A DNA stretch of 64,000 bases from Pseudocercospora fijiensis CIRAD86 (Eukaryota > Ascomycota > Dothideomycetes > Mycosphaerellales > Mycosphaerellaceae). The notes beneath the pieces are model-generated. The model was given only the letters and a program-made list of their open reading frames with translations. It ran no database searches and was not told the origin of the DNA. Of the stretch, positions 35,901-45,330 are shown one piece after another. The stretch lies in contig NW_006921542.1 in assembly GCF_000340215.1 (NCBI RefSeq), forward strand, positions 183,610 through 247,609, read 5' to 3'. Position 1 is the stretch's first letter. Each line of letters opens with the position of its first letter. Both the position numbers and the translations under genes were made by a program.

Positions 35901-37650
35901 ATGCTAAGATAGTCTTAGTAGGTTTTAGTTGCATTTAGTATCTTGCTTCTAATATAGCTAAGTCTCTAATACACTCTAATAGTATCTGCCTTTAGTCGGG
36001 TAACTACTAGGATTATAGCTAGCTAGTTCTTAGGAGGAACAATCCTAATATGCTTTAAGACTATTATAATATTGTTAATCTTAGCCTCTCTAATAACCTT
36101 GCTATCTTTTCCTTAGATAGTTATAGTTAGTCTATATAGGAAGTATCTAGTCTTCCTACAGATCCTCTCTTCTAAGATTAGATTCATTTTAGAGTTGGGT
36201 AAGTATAACACTTCTCTAAGTACTATCTTTATAGTTTTGCCTTTCTAGAGGAATTTAAGGTAAATGTCCCTAATTATTCAATAGCTTCCTTTGCCTAAAG
36301 CAAGGCTAAACTTAGTAGGTAAGTTAAGGGACCTAAGGTTATAGAACTAGTCCTTATTATTAAATGTATAGTATAATATGCTAGTATCCTAGATTTTGAT
36401 TGCTTTATCTAGGTTCTTAGGGGATACTAATATAATAGGAGTTAGACTTTAATTAAAGGATGCTTAGGCTAGGGTTAGTGCGATATATATCCCTAAAGCC
36501 TAGCCTTCTAAGTTAGAATCTGATTTATACTTATCGTTATTATCGCTGCTATTATCTTTTCTAGTAGCTACAGCCTTGTTCTTAGACTTAGATTTATCCT
36601 TATCTTTTAATTTAGACTTATCCTTATCTTTTAACTTTTTCTTTAACTTATCCTTATCTTTGTTATTAGATAGCTTTCTATTAGGATATTGTTTCTAGTA
36701 CTTTACATTAGTATGCTTATGCTTATAGTGCTAATACTGCTTATTGTTATCCCTAACCTCGATATTAGAGATAACTATAAAGGCTTTGCCTTATTACTAG
36801 TTCTATAACTTTAGAGGCTTTTCCTTCCTAAGGGATATAATTATTACTTCGAGAGTCTAGCTAGTCCCTTCTAGTTTATTATTATGCCTCTAGCTTCTAA
36901 GCTATTTATAGTGCTAAAGACTATTAATAAAGAGCATCCTAATTATTATATCTAGGATCTTAATATCCTTAGGCTTAATACTATATACTCTCTTAAACTG
37001 CTTAGTAGCTGTTTTATACTTCTATACTTATACTTAGAAGTCTTTATAGTACTTAAGGGTACTATTAGATATTCCTTACTTAAGAGTAACTATTCTAAAA
37101 TCCTTTAGGGTATTATAGATATCTACTATAATAATTAGTTAGTATATAGCTGCTATAGTCTCGTAGTAGTAGTCCTTAGTAGTCTTCTAGGTAATTATGC
37201 TCCTAAAGTTAGGTCTTAGATCTAGTAAGATTATCTTAACTAGAATACCTATAGTAATACTATCTTTCTCTATAAACTCTCTTAGGGCTTTATTAAAAGC
37301 CGGATTATTAGCGTAGTCGGTTCTAAGAGGTTTATAGTATAGCTTTGCCTATTTCAAGTTATAAAGTATATATCTATATACTTTCTCCTTTAGTAGCTCT
37401 TTCTAAAGGATCTATCTCTATAATAAAAAGTTAGTCGTCCTCGTAAGGATGCGATTTTCCTTAATACTTTTTACGGATTCTTTAGTATTAGCTATACTAC
37501 TAAGCTCTTTCTTAGCTCGCTTAGCTTATAGGTACTAACTATTAGTTAGATCTAATTTAGTACTAAGTATAGGGTAGCCCTATTTCGGTAGTTAACTCTA
37601 GAGGTACTACTTAATCTATAGCTAGTAAAATTAGCTTTAAACTAGTATCT
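32916..37650 (-). pseudogene. copia Gag-Pol (main part)
   Basis: Read on the minus strand from the right. A Gag-like region ends in a knuckle near 36,705-36,760, read as YKHKHTNVKY with Cys turned to Tyr. Integrase covers about 35,930-35,000: IYIDIVRLIIPLDIYRNRY and FLDNRG (a DDE-type core). Reverse transcriptase covers 34,350-33,700: MDIRAAFLELDIGRPNYIN, KGLYGIK and the catalytic box YINN (YIDD/YVDD expected). RNase H has SSTKAEYIALTKAIRELK at about 33,150, then HISLRNYY-like text to 32,916. The last part of RNase H lies at 19,173-19,050. A 90-residue stretch at 33,779-34,051 has no stop because that patch escaped RIP. Confidence 0.88.
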
Positions 37651-37700
37651 CTGTAATAACAATTCGTCTGTATTAGTTAGGATAGGTAAGCGTATACGCC

Positions 37701-37712
37701 GGGCTTATAACC
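37701..37712 (-). promoter_or_regulatory. copia primer-binding site, half-tRNA type
   Basis: Directly inside the 5' LTR the minus strand reads GGTTATAAGCCC. With one G>A change it complements the anticodon-loop segment GGGCTCATAACC of initiator tRNA-Met. Ty1/copia elements commonly prime from an internal half of this tRNA. The site fixes the orientation. Confidence 0.7.
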
Positions 37713-37863
37713 TGTTATAATTAAGCTAAGTAGAACAAGTTATTAATTAATTAACTATAGAATTATATAAGGAAAGGAACTAAATTTCTGTCTAAGCTAG
37801 AGGCTACATATATTACTGGGAAATTAGGCCTTAGTACTTGGCAGTGCTGACTAATCCACAACA
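37713..37863 (-). repeat. copia 5' LTR, intact; RIP boundary inside
   Basis: 151 bp, TGTTATAATT to CCACAACA. It contains the unoccupied LINE target TATAGAATTATATA at 37,756-37,769. From about 37,790 rightward CpA and TpG reappear, so this end keeps near-ancestral sequence. The TSD GCCTA follows at 37,864-37,868. Confidence 0.92.
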
Positions 37864-37940
37864 GCCTAGTTGTTACTAAAATCGTAACAACTAACGAGAT
37901 TCGCGAGGAATGAATGCAGAACCGGTAGAACCGAGTACAA
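37864..37940 (+). repeat. dispersed repeat with GTTGTCAC hairpin, copy A
   Basis: GTTGTTACTAAAATCGTAAC and the next 45 bp match 38,079-38,150 in direct orientation, including GCGAGGAATGAATGCAGAAC. This copy has some TG>TA and CA>TA changes that copy B lacks. It abuts the copia insertion site. Confidence 0.8.
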
Positions 37941-38069
37941 TCACAATAGGGTCTGAAGCATAGTTGTCGGAAAACTTCGCGGGAAAGATATGTTGCAATG
38001 GATTTCGAGGTTTGGTGCTTGATTTATCGCTCAGATTATAAAAACCAACCTTCGCGAGGGCAGAATCGC

Positions 38070-38230
38070 GCGGCGCTTGGTTGTCACTAAGATCGTCACA
38101 ACCCACGAACTTTGCGAGGAATGAATGCAGAACCGGTGAAACCGAACACCATTCCCTACAGCCTGTGGGCCAATAGTGAGAATGGCTGATCTTGGAGCTA
38201 CGGGCAGCTTTTTACTCGTCCCTTTCTCCG
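38070..38230 (+). repeat. dispersed repeat, copy B
   Basis: It starts GGCGCTTGGTTGTCAC, contains GCGAGGAATGAATGCAGAAC, then GTGGGCCAATAGTGAGAAT and a GCAGCTTTTTACTCGTCC tail. The same order of blocks recurs at 41,800-41,930 (GTGGGCCAGAATTGAGAATA, GCAGCTTTCCACTCATC). The start is one end of the MITE-like family seen at 40,179-40,301. Confidence 0.75.
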
Positions 38231-38916
38231 CAAAGAGTTTGCGGGAATATCAAATGCGAACTGCAGTGACGCGTAGCGCACTCTTGTTGCTTACATTGAA
38301 TGGACTCGATATATCTGGCGTAGATACATAATGTCCATGTCGCTAGAGTGTAGGCAAGATAGGAGGAGATCACCTGTATGCACATTCCACCATTACTCGA
38401 GAGAAGGATTCCCTCTGACGTCGTGTCATAATGCGCGTGGATTCATGCTTGCAGTGTCTCGGGAAAAGAAATAATGACCATGATTGTCACCGCTCCTCGC
38501 GATGTACACGCGATTCGGCGAGGAAGTCGGTCGGCTAACTATCAACCTCATCAACAAGATCTTGACAAAAGTTGGCCAACAACTCATTCACTCGTCATCA
38601 GGATTAATGTCGCGACCGCTCCATGCATCGTGATGGGCAAGCCAATCCACACGATTTTCATCGGCGTCGGCTATCTACTCATCACCAGTATTGAGGTCCA
38701 GACAGCTCCGTGCATGGTGATGGGAAAGCTTACCAACAGGATTTTGACAAATGTCGCCCATCAACTCAACATCGGAACTGAGCTCCGTGCTTCATGAAGG
38801 GCAATCAGGCAATTTGAGCACCTGGGGCACGAGACGACTTGGCTACTAGCCATATAGCTCACGCTTTCGGTTTCGATGGGATCGAGAAGCGTGCGACTGA
38901 GACCTCCTGGTCATGT
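38231..38916. other. island sequence, no convincing gene
   Basis: Base-balanced, with CpA/TpG at normal frequency. A 107-codon + frame (38,474-38,797) exists, but it contains an internal duplication around GCTCC(A/G)TGCAT(C/G)GTGATGGG (38,617 and 38,706). A different frame gives MYTRFGEEVGRLTINLINK, which soon stops. It may be a relic of a repeated coding sequence. Confidence 0.35.
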
Positions 38917-39106
38917 TTGCTGGCTGATGATGCTTGCTGGCTGATGATGCTTGCTGGCTGATGATGCTTGCTGGCTGATGATGCTTGCCGGCTGGTGATG
39001 CTTGCCGGCTGGTGATGCTTGCCGGCTGGTGATGCTTGCCGGCTGGTGATGCTTGCCGGCTGGTGATGCTTGCCGGCTGGTGATGATGCTTGCTGGCTGA
39101 TGATTT
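38917..39106. repeat. 17-bp minisatellite (TTGCTGGCTGATGATGC)n
   Basis: About eleven tandem copies. Two unit types are arranged in blocks: TGCTGGCTGATGA at both edges and TGCCGGCTGGTGA in the middle. The 130-residue minus frame here is a translation of the repeat. Confidence 0.93.
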
Positions 39107-39244
39107 GCCGGTGCTGCAGGTGTTCTAGCGCAAAGTGATGATCGAGGTGGTCTCGCTGCTTCGCTGCCAAAGCGCTCGTGTGTGGCGGAGGCTTGTTGAA
39201 CAGTGACACGTGCCGATGATTCTGGCGCGAGAATTCGGCCTTCG

Positions 39245-39790
39245 TGCCCAAAATGTCAATCGCTGCCGCGAGAGTATCTCCGCCACATTGGCGAGCATAT
39301 GAACCCCCACCTCTTCACGCGCCGCCGCCATCTCTTACATTGCATTGTTGAAACGAGAGGATGCTCTCATGAGAACTCGGCCATTATGCACCAGTTGTCC
39401 AATCGTGCCGCGACAGGATTCTCGCTGGTCTGACACCGTGTGTGCTCTCCCGCCACATCGGCCAACATATGAACATGTTCCTCCCCGCCCGCTGCTGCCA
39501 TCTCTTCTCTTGCCTTGCGTTCTTGAAACGAGAGCAATCGGCCATTGGGCGCAAGTTGTTCAATCGCTGCCGCGAAAGTTTCCTCGCTGGTCTAACGCTG
39601 CATATACTCTCCCGCCACAATAACGAGCATATGAGCCTGCACCTTTTCACACGCCGCTGCCATCTCTTGCCTTGCATTGTCGAAACGATGTGCTTTCCAC
39701 GGCCCGAAGTGTATCTTCGACGTCGTCGTAGTCCTACGAGAATCTTGTACGCTAAGCGTTGGGGGGAGATCGGAACTCATCGAATGGGGC
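39245..39790 (-). pseudogene. relic of a helical-repeat protein, three units
   Basis: Three DNA units of 160-170 bp (the block CGCCACA.. recurs at 39,281, 39,451 and 39,613) encode similar peptides on the minus strand. Examples are MAAACEKVQAHMLVIVAGEY, EMAAAGGEEHVHMLADVAGE and MAAAREEVGVHMLANVAEIL, joined by text such as TSEETFAAAIEQLAPNGRLL. The conservation follows protein more than DNA, which suggests a former gene with an Ala/Glu-rich amphipathic repeat. Frame changes and stops interrupt it, so it is probably not expressed as one product. The family is unknown. Confidence 0.45.
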
Positions 39791-40178
39791 GTTGTACGCG
39801 CCGAGCAGATTTGACAGTGCGATGCGTAGCCTCTGGGGTGGTTGATGATCCCTTCGTAAGCTTCTCCCCAAGCCGTACTGTGGTGTTGGCTGGATTCGTA
39901 CTGCTGTTACAAATTGGTAAGGTCGTTCTGATACTGGTCTCTGCCCTCGGCTCATGAGAAGGTGTAGGTGTAAGTGTCTACATCGGCCGGGTTGATCAGC
40001 GCCATGATGCGCCTTGTACTGTGCGCACACAACTCGTCTCGCGCGCCAATGCCTGATCAGGATACTCACTGCTTGTCCATTCACGCTCTCCTTTACCTTT
40101 CGATTGCACGCCGAGTTCTGCCGTCTGATTTCCGGTACGCAGCTCCCCATCAGCCCGCGCTTGCGTCGGATGTCCATG

Positions 40179-40301
40179 GCTTGGCGCTTAGTTGTCACGG
40201 ATTTCGGGACAACCGGCTGCCAAGCTTTCCGCGCGCCCGCTTGCTTCCACCCGCCGGGTGTTGGGTATTATTCCAGAGTCCGTGACAACCAAGCGCCAAG
40301 C
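40179..40301. mobile_element. MITE-like element with 23-bp terminal inverted repeats
   Basis: The 123-bp unit starts GCTTGGCGCTTAGTTGTCAC and ends with its reverse complement (GTGACAACCAAGCGCCAAGC), 23 bp on each side with one mismatch. That mismatch is G>A in a TpG. There is no coding capacity. The same terminus (CGCTTGGTTGTCAC) occurs singly at 38,073 and 41,802, and inverted but shortened near 40,366-40,385. No obvious TSD is seen. The autonomous partner is unknown. Confidence 0.65.
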
Positions 40302-40338
40302 TGCGCCCCTCCAAGCCTGACGCCGTCCACGCGCTTGC

Positions 40339-40947
40339 TTGCTTACTTCTACCCGTCGGACTTCGTACCAACCAAGCGCCAAGCCACGCCCAACCCCCGA
40401 GCCTGATAGTGAACAGAACAACACGCCATGGAATTTACGCGGCTGCCGTCAACTATGGCGCTCGATCAACTCACGATGTGGGGAACCCGTAACGCGGCAG
40501 TATTGGAGTTGCAACAGATGTGTGAAGGAGCGGCTGAATAAGGCTCGGGCAAGATTGGGAGCAACACCATCACCGAAGAAAGTCGTCAAGGGCATGGGAG
40601 TGCAACAGCAGGTCTTCGGGACACGTTACAAGGAGATGCGCTACGTCAACCACGAATTCAATGACGAGCATCTGAAGAAGCAGAAGCGGAAATGGTCGAG
40701 GACTGAGGCAGAACCTGGGACACGAGACGCCAAAGCACGCTTCCCCGACGAAGTGTTGCAAGCTCGACACAGGCCGGGCTGTCATTGGAGCCTAAACATC
40801 AACCTCACGGTGCCCTCCGTCGTCGCCTACCTCCACCGCCTCCTCCGATTTCCTCCTGTTCCCGAATCGCCTCGAGGTTTCTCTTTACGACCATCTTCAG
40901 AGACAAAGCTACGCGACTTCGCCGCTGCCGAAAAGAGGTGCAAGTGA
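40339..40947 (+). CDS. possible hypothetical protein, 202 aa
   Basis: An open frame of 202 codons starts inside repeat-related sequence. The middle part is basic (CNRCVKERLNKARARLG, HLKKQKRKWSRTEAEPG). I recognise no domain. Two other frames are also open for part of this stretch, and the region is repeat-bearing, so it may be a chance ORF in GC-rich sequence. No promoter or intron signal stands out. Confidence 0.2.
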   Translation: MLTSTRRTSYQPSAKPRPTPEPDSEQNNTPWNLRGCRQLWRSINSRCGEPVTRQYWSCNRCVKERLNKARARLGATPSPKKVVKGMGVQQQVFGTRYKEMRYVNHEFNDEHLKKQKRKWSRTEAEPGTRDAKARFPDEVLQARHRPGCHWSLNINLTVPSVVAYLHRLLRFPPVPESPRGFSLRPSSETKLRDFAAAEKRCK

Positions 40948-41756
40948 CCTACAATATCGATCACGATCATTCATACCAGGTCCAGACAACGTGCATGACG
41001 GAGACAACGACCTGATAGTGCAATTCACCTACGATATCCATCACGGTGACGAGATCACGCCAGGCTCAGACGGCATGGATGATGGAGTCGATGGTCTCCT
41101 GATTATACAAGCTGTTGAAGATGGGGATGCAGAGATAGAAGAGCAGAGTGACAAGTCCGTCTTGCTAGGCACAAAATATAGCGTAGCTCACATAACTTCC
41201 ATTTTCCTGGCTGCAGGATTCCAATGAACACCTTCCGCCACTGCTTCACCCGTCACCTCAGTCTGGGTTCCTGGTGTCGCGCCGTCCATTGCCGTCCACA
41301 CCATCCAGCTTCCTGCAGGCTGTCCCTGCTGCCCGAGATTGCCAGACTTCTGCAGCGTGTTTGCACACCATTCATCATTATTCAGTCGCACCGTCTTTGA
41401 CCTCTGGTGGATGAGGCCAATGCAGTTGCGAATGTCCTCCCCTCAAATACGAAGCTATGCGTGAGTCGCATACCCACCCCACGACCTGTACGCCAATACC
41501 TCCTCGCTGTCCTCTACCACTCTTCTGCTGCGAGCATGCCTTCTCCTAGCCTTGCACATTCCCTCCCCTCTCTTTTGAAGAATCACACGGCCTCATTTCG
41601 CGAGATACTGTTTCCAAATTTCCACCTGTACAGCAAGCTTGTGTGCTCCAATGGTCTTGGAGTCTTTCAAATCCACAGGCAGCTGAAGATCTGATTCGTG
41701 TCACTGTGCGGCGTGTTCTTAACATCACATTCGTATTGCTGAAGGTCATTGGTTGT
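40948..41756. other. island sequence without a supported gene
   Basis: Base-balanced DNA with several short overlapping frames (under 100 codons) on both strands, none with recognisable features. Nothing further can be supported. Confidence 0.5.
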
Positions 41757-41930
41757 CGCTTAGATTGCATTCACCGAACTTCGCGAGGAAGGATTCGCCC
41801 GTCGCTTGGTTGTCACGATTTCAGTGACAACTGACGAACTTCGGGGGAACGAGGACCGGTGGTTCCATCGCAGTGGGCCAGAATTGAGAATAGTGTCGCA
41901 GCTTTCCACTCATCGCCTCTAGGTCAAGAT
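41757..41930 (+). repeat. dispersed repeat, copy C with perfect hairpin
   Basis: It contains TTGTCACGATTTCAGTGACAA, an 8-bp inverted repeat around a short loop (41,809-41,829), preceded by CGCTTGG and followed by CTGACGAACTTCG. The motif CCGAACTTCGCGAGGAA also precedes it. The following 100 bp resemble 38,160-38,230. Copies B and C lie in the same orientation, 3.7 kb apart. Confidence 0.7.
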
Positions 41931-42136
41931 TTTGCTAGGAGATTAGGGTCCTCGACAGCAATCTGGAATTTAGCGTAGACGTCCACTATCTCCTTTTTGT
42001 CCTTTTCCAAACTCGCGATTGAGCATTTTGCATTCTTCATATCAAATCCAGCAGAACATTGCTTAATATTGAGTAGCACTTGCGCCCTAGTCTGCGAGGT
42101 ACCATATACTGCTAAAAATGAAGTTGCTCCTGCTGT

Positions 42137-42239
42137 CTAAGCGGTTGGCGAGTGATAGCTTGGGCGGTAAGTACAATCGTGCGCTGGCTGCTCTGTGCTA
42201 TGCTCTTACCGCCTAAGTTGTCACTCGCTAACAGCTTAG
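42137..42239. repeat. long hairpin, 35-bp arms
   Basis: Arms 42,137-42,171 and 42,205-42,239 are reverse complements with few mismatches (for example GCGAGTGATAGCTTGGGCGG against CCGCCTAAGTTGTCACTCGC), separated by 33 nt. Mismatches include G.T-compatible changes, so an RNA fold would also be stable. It may be a MITE remnant or a transcribed structure. No flanking duplication is evident. Confidence 0.75.
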
Positions 42240-42289
42240 GAGGTAGGTCCATTCGCACGAGGCTGTCGCCAATTAGATTAGATCCCTCT

Positions 42290-43170
42290 TCCAACCTATT
42301 GAACCTATTAAGACAGCAAGCTACGCCTCGCGGATGTTGTGCGGTTCAAGTTAGAACATCGACATTAAGGGAGCGCCTAAAAGGAAAAGGGGCCACTGCG
42401 AGCGCTGAAGCTGTCTCCGGCCAGAGTCACTAAGGCATGAAGCTACGTCCTATAGATCTGGTGCCTATCGACATCAAAGGAGCGTGTAAAGGGAAAAGAA
42501 ACCGCTACAAGCGCGTGAGCTGCCTCTAAGCTTTCAGATCCCCGCCTGCTCCGGCCTATCAAGACAGCAGGCTAAACCTCGCTAATCCGGTGCCGTTTCT
42601 AGCCGAACATCGGCATTAGAGGGGAGTTTAAGAGGAAAGGAAGCCATTACAGGCGCCTAAGATGTGCCCAATAAGATCCCTCTTACAACCTATTAAGGCA
42701 GCAAACTACGGCTAAGGGATCTAATGTAGCTTATAGTAGAACACTAGCATAGAAAGAGTATATGCATTAAGTAGAGTGTCTAAAAGGATACAGCGCCCGA
42801 GAAACTACATCAATTTAGCTTTATAGGATACAGAACTACGTACCGTTAACTTTTATCTAGTTTCGACTAGACTTCTAATTTTAGGACACTTTCCTAATTA
42901 GCCCTATATAAATTCCTCGCCTACAAGGCTAATATAGGCGGGATGCAGGCTTACTACGGCGTCGTAATTAGGTAGATACTGTAGCTATACGGTGTGTTAG
43001 TAACAAGTGTCGGTAGTAGGACTATAGGAGATATAGATTACCCTTACTAAAATTGACGCCTAAGCCGTCTCGAATTAGATTTATAGTCTAACCTATTAAG
43101 GCCTTACGTATCTAGTGCGGTTCTTAACAGAACATCGCTATTAACGTAGCGTATAAAAGTAGGTAGCGCT
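42290..43170. repeat. degenerate tandem repeat of about 125 bp, RIP gradient
   Basis: The blocks CCTATTAAGACAGCA, AGAACATCGACATTA and GAGCGCCTAAAAGGAAAAG recur around 42,296-42,410, 42,434-42,530, 42,560-42,660, 42,690-42,790 and 43,085-43,170. Copies on the left are base-balanced; those to the right become progressively TA-rich. No gene. Confidence 0.65.
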
Positions 43171-43319
43171 ATACTAGAAGGTAGTCGAGAATAGGTCTGT
43201 CTACCTCTAGTTAAACATATATAATTAAAAGTTTTATCGAGCTTTAACGAGATCCTTATAAGTTACGACATCTTCCTAGCGCTCTGCTATCCTTTATTAG
43301 CAGCTTGCTACTAATCTAA

Positions 43320-43860
43320 GGACCGCGCCCTCGCGCGCGAAATTCTAAGTTGTCCGCTAAGACCCGAATAATTAGCTAAGAATTTTTATAGAGCCAATTG
43401 TACTATCAAAGTTGATATAGAATTCAACTTACCCCGGATTTTAGTATAGAACGTCAATCGAAACAAATATTAAAGGGAAATTTGACTTGCCCCGGATTTT
43501 AGCGTAGGTATTAGCTAGTGTTAGCTAGTATTAGCTAGTATTAGCTAGTATTAGCTAGTATTAGCTAGTATTAGCTAGTATTAGCTCGGACTATTAGCTA
43601 GTGCTAGCTAGTATTAAAATCTAAGTTGTCCGCTAATACCGAAATAATTAGTACCGTAGCTACTAATCTAGATACCGCGCCTACCGCCCGCGAAAATCTA
43701 AGTTATCCGCTAAGACCGAAATAATTAGCTAAGAATTTTAGTAGAAGTAATATTTAATTAAAGATTAAAGGGAAGTTTAACTTATCCCGGATTTTAGCGT
43801 AGAACGTAAATCGAAAGCGCTTAACGAACCCCGGATATAAGCGTAATACGCTAATAAAAA
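43320..43860. repeat. short direct repeats and (TTAGCTAGTA)n
   Basis: AAGTTGTCCGCTAAGACC with AATAATTAGCTAAGAATTTT occurs at about 43,348, 43,622 and 43,702. Lines with CCCCGGATTTTAGCGTAG recur at 43,431, 43,491, 43,785 and 43,831. A 10-bp microsatellite TTAGCTAGTA fills 43,510-43,590. All non-coding. Confidence 0.75.
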
Positions 43861-43959
43861 TTTAGTAGGAGCCTAACGTATACTAAAGACCTAGATATAG
43901 CTATATCCTACTAAATACGAAGCCTATACTACTAGTAACTTTAGACTAATTAGGCTATT

Positions 43960-45330
43960 AGTAGGGATACTAGTAGGCAACTACTAGTAGGACTAGGTAT
44001 TAAGAAAACTATTAACAAACCTATTAATTAGACTATTAGGTAAACTGTTAGATAGACTATTAGATAAACTATTAGCTAAACTATTAGTAAACCTTATAAT
44101 AGAACTAATAATAAAACTAATAATAAAACTAATAATAAAACTGATAATAAAACTAATAACTCAAATGGCACTAATAGTAAAACTATTAGTAAAACTACTA
44201 ATAGGACTATTAATAAAATTGCTAATAAAACTGTTAACAAAACTACTAATAAACTACTAGTAAAACTACTAAGACTACGAGCTAACCTACGAATAGGACT
44301 ACTAATTAAAGTACTAAGACTACTAACTAAACTAGAAACAAAACTATTAATAAAGCTACTAGTAAAACTATTAAAGAAACTACTAATAATATACTAATTA
44401 AAATTTTCGTTAAGCTGAAACTAGCAATCGAACTGCTAATTAAACTATTAATTAAATAGTTAATTAAGCTATTTTTGAAATTACTAATAAAACGACTAAT
44501 TAAACTACAAGTTAAGCTACTAGTTAAACTACTAATTAAAATACTAACGAGATTTTAAATTAAAACGTTACTAGGAAATTAGTAGTAATTAAACTGCTAA
44601 TCGAACTGCTAGCTAAACAACTAATCAAACTACTAATCGATCTACTAATCGACCTAATAATCAACCTACTAATCAACCTATCTCTATTTAGAAGTTAGTA
44701 ATTTAGTACTATATACTTTAAATTATATAATTTATCGGGGGACTAGCTACTAACAAAACACTAGTTAAAACTTCCGTTAGACTAAGACTAGTAATCGAAG
44801 TACTAATTAAACTATTAATTAAATCTTTAATTGAACGGCTAATAAAATTTCTAATAAAACTACTAATAAAACTACTAGTTAGACTACTAATAAAACTACT
44901 AGTTAAACTACTAATAAAACTACTAATTGAACTACTAATTGAATTTGAAATTAAACTATTGCTAGTAATTAAACTACTAATCGAACTACTAATAGAACTA
45001 CTAATCCAACTGCTAATCAAACTAGTAATCAAACTATTAATCAAACTATTAATCGAACTACTAATCGAACTACTACTAATCGAACTGTTAATCGAACTAT
45101 TAATTAAACTATTAATCGAACTATTAATCGAACTATTAATCGAACTATTAATCGAACTATTAATCGAACTATTAATCGAACTGTTAATCGAACTATTAAT
45201 CGAACTGTTAATCAACCTACTAATAAACTTACTAGTTGACCTATCTCCACCTAAAAGCTAGCAGTTTAGTATTATATACTTTAAACTTTATAATTTATTA
45301 GGGGACTAGCTACTACTAAACTTTAGTATA
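43960..45330. repeat. 12-bp and related minisatellite (AACTATTAATCG)n
   Basis: Long runs of ACTAATAAA, ACTACTAAT and AACTATTAATCG units. Each ends in a shared segment with ACTATATACTTTAAA and GGGGGACTAGCTACTA at about 44,705-44,760 and 45,270-45,315, giving a higher-order unit of about 560 bp. The open frames here, (INSS)n on the minus strand and (LIEL)n on the plus, are only translations of the 12-bp repeat. Confidence 0.85.

Larger units (their letters stand above)
12320..37863 (-). mobile_element. Ty1/copia retrotransposon, split by nested insertions
   Basis: The minus-strand element has 151-bp LTRs, TG..CA ends and a 5-bp TSD GCCTA (12,315-12,319 and 37,864-37,868). Its 5' LTR is at the right (37,713-37,863). 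Its 3' LTR is at the left (12,320-12,376 plus 17,286-17,379), split by a LINE. Gag-pol is at 32,916-37,650 and continues at 19,050-19,173, interrupted by a Ty3/gypsy element. A polypurine tract and a tRNA-like primer site abut the LTRs. With insertions removed the element is about 6.9 kb. The excess over a usual copia lies in 17.4-19.0 kb, where an antisense frame sits. RIP stops make it inactive. Confidence 0.93.

Noticed and set aside
38859..39251. 130-codon minus-strand ORF rich in Gln, Ala and Ser
   Set aside because: It mostly translates the 17-bp minisatellite; there is no sign of a gene.
37713..42440. Giant mobile element (Starship-like) spanning the island
   Set aside because: I found no tyrosine recombinase of the DUF3435 type, and the boundaries are explained by copia and dispersed repeats.
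44718..45261. 165- and 100-codon ORFs (INSS and LIEL repeats)
   Set aside because: Both are translations of the same 12-bp AT-rich minisatellite on opposite strands.
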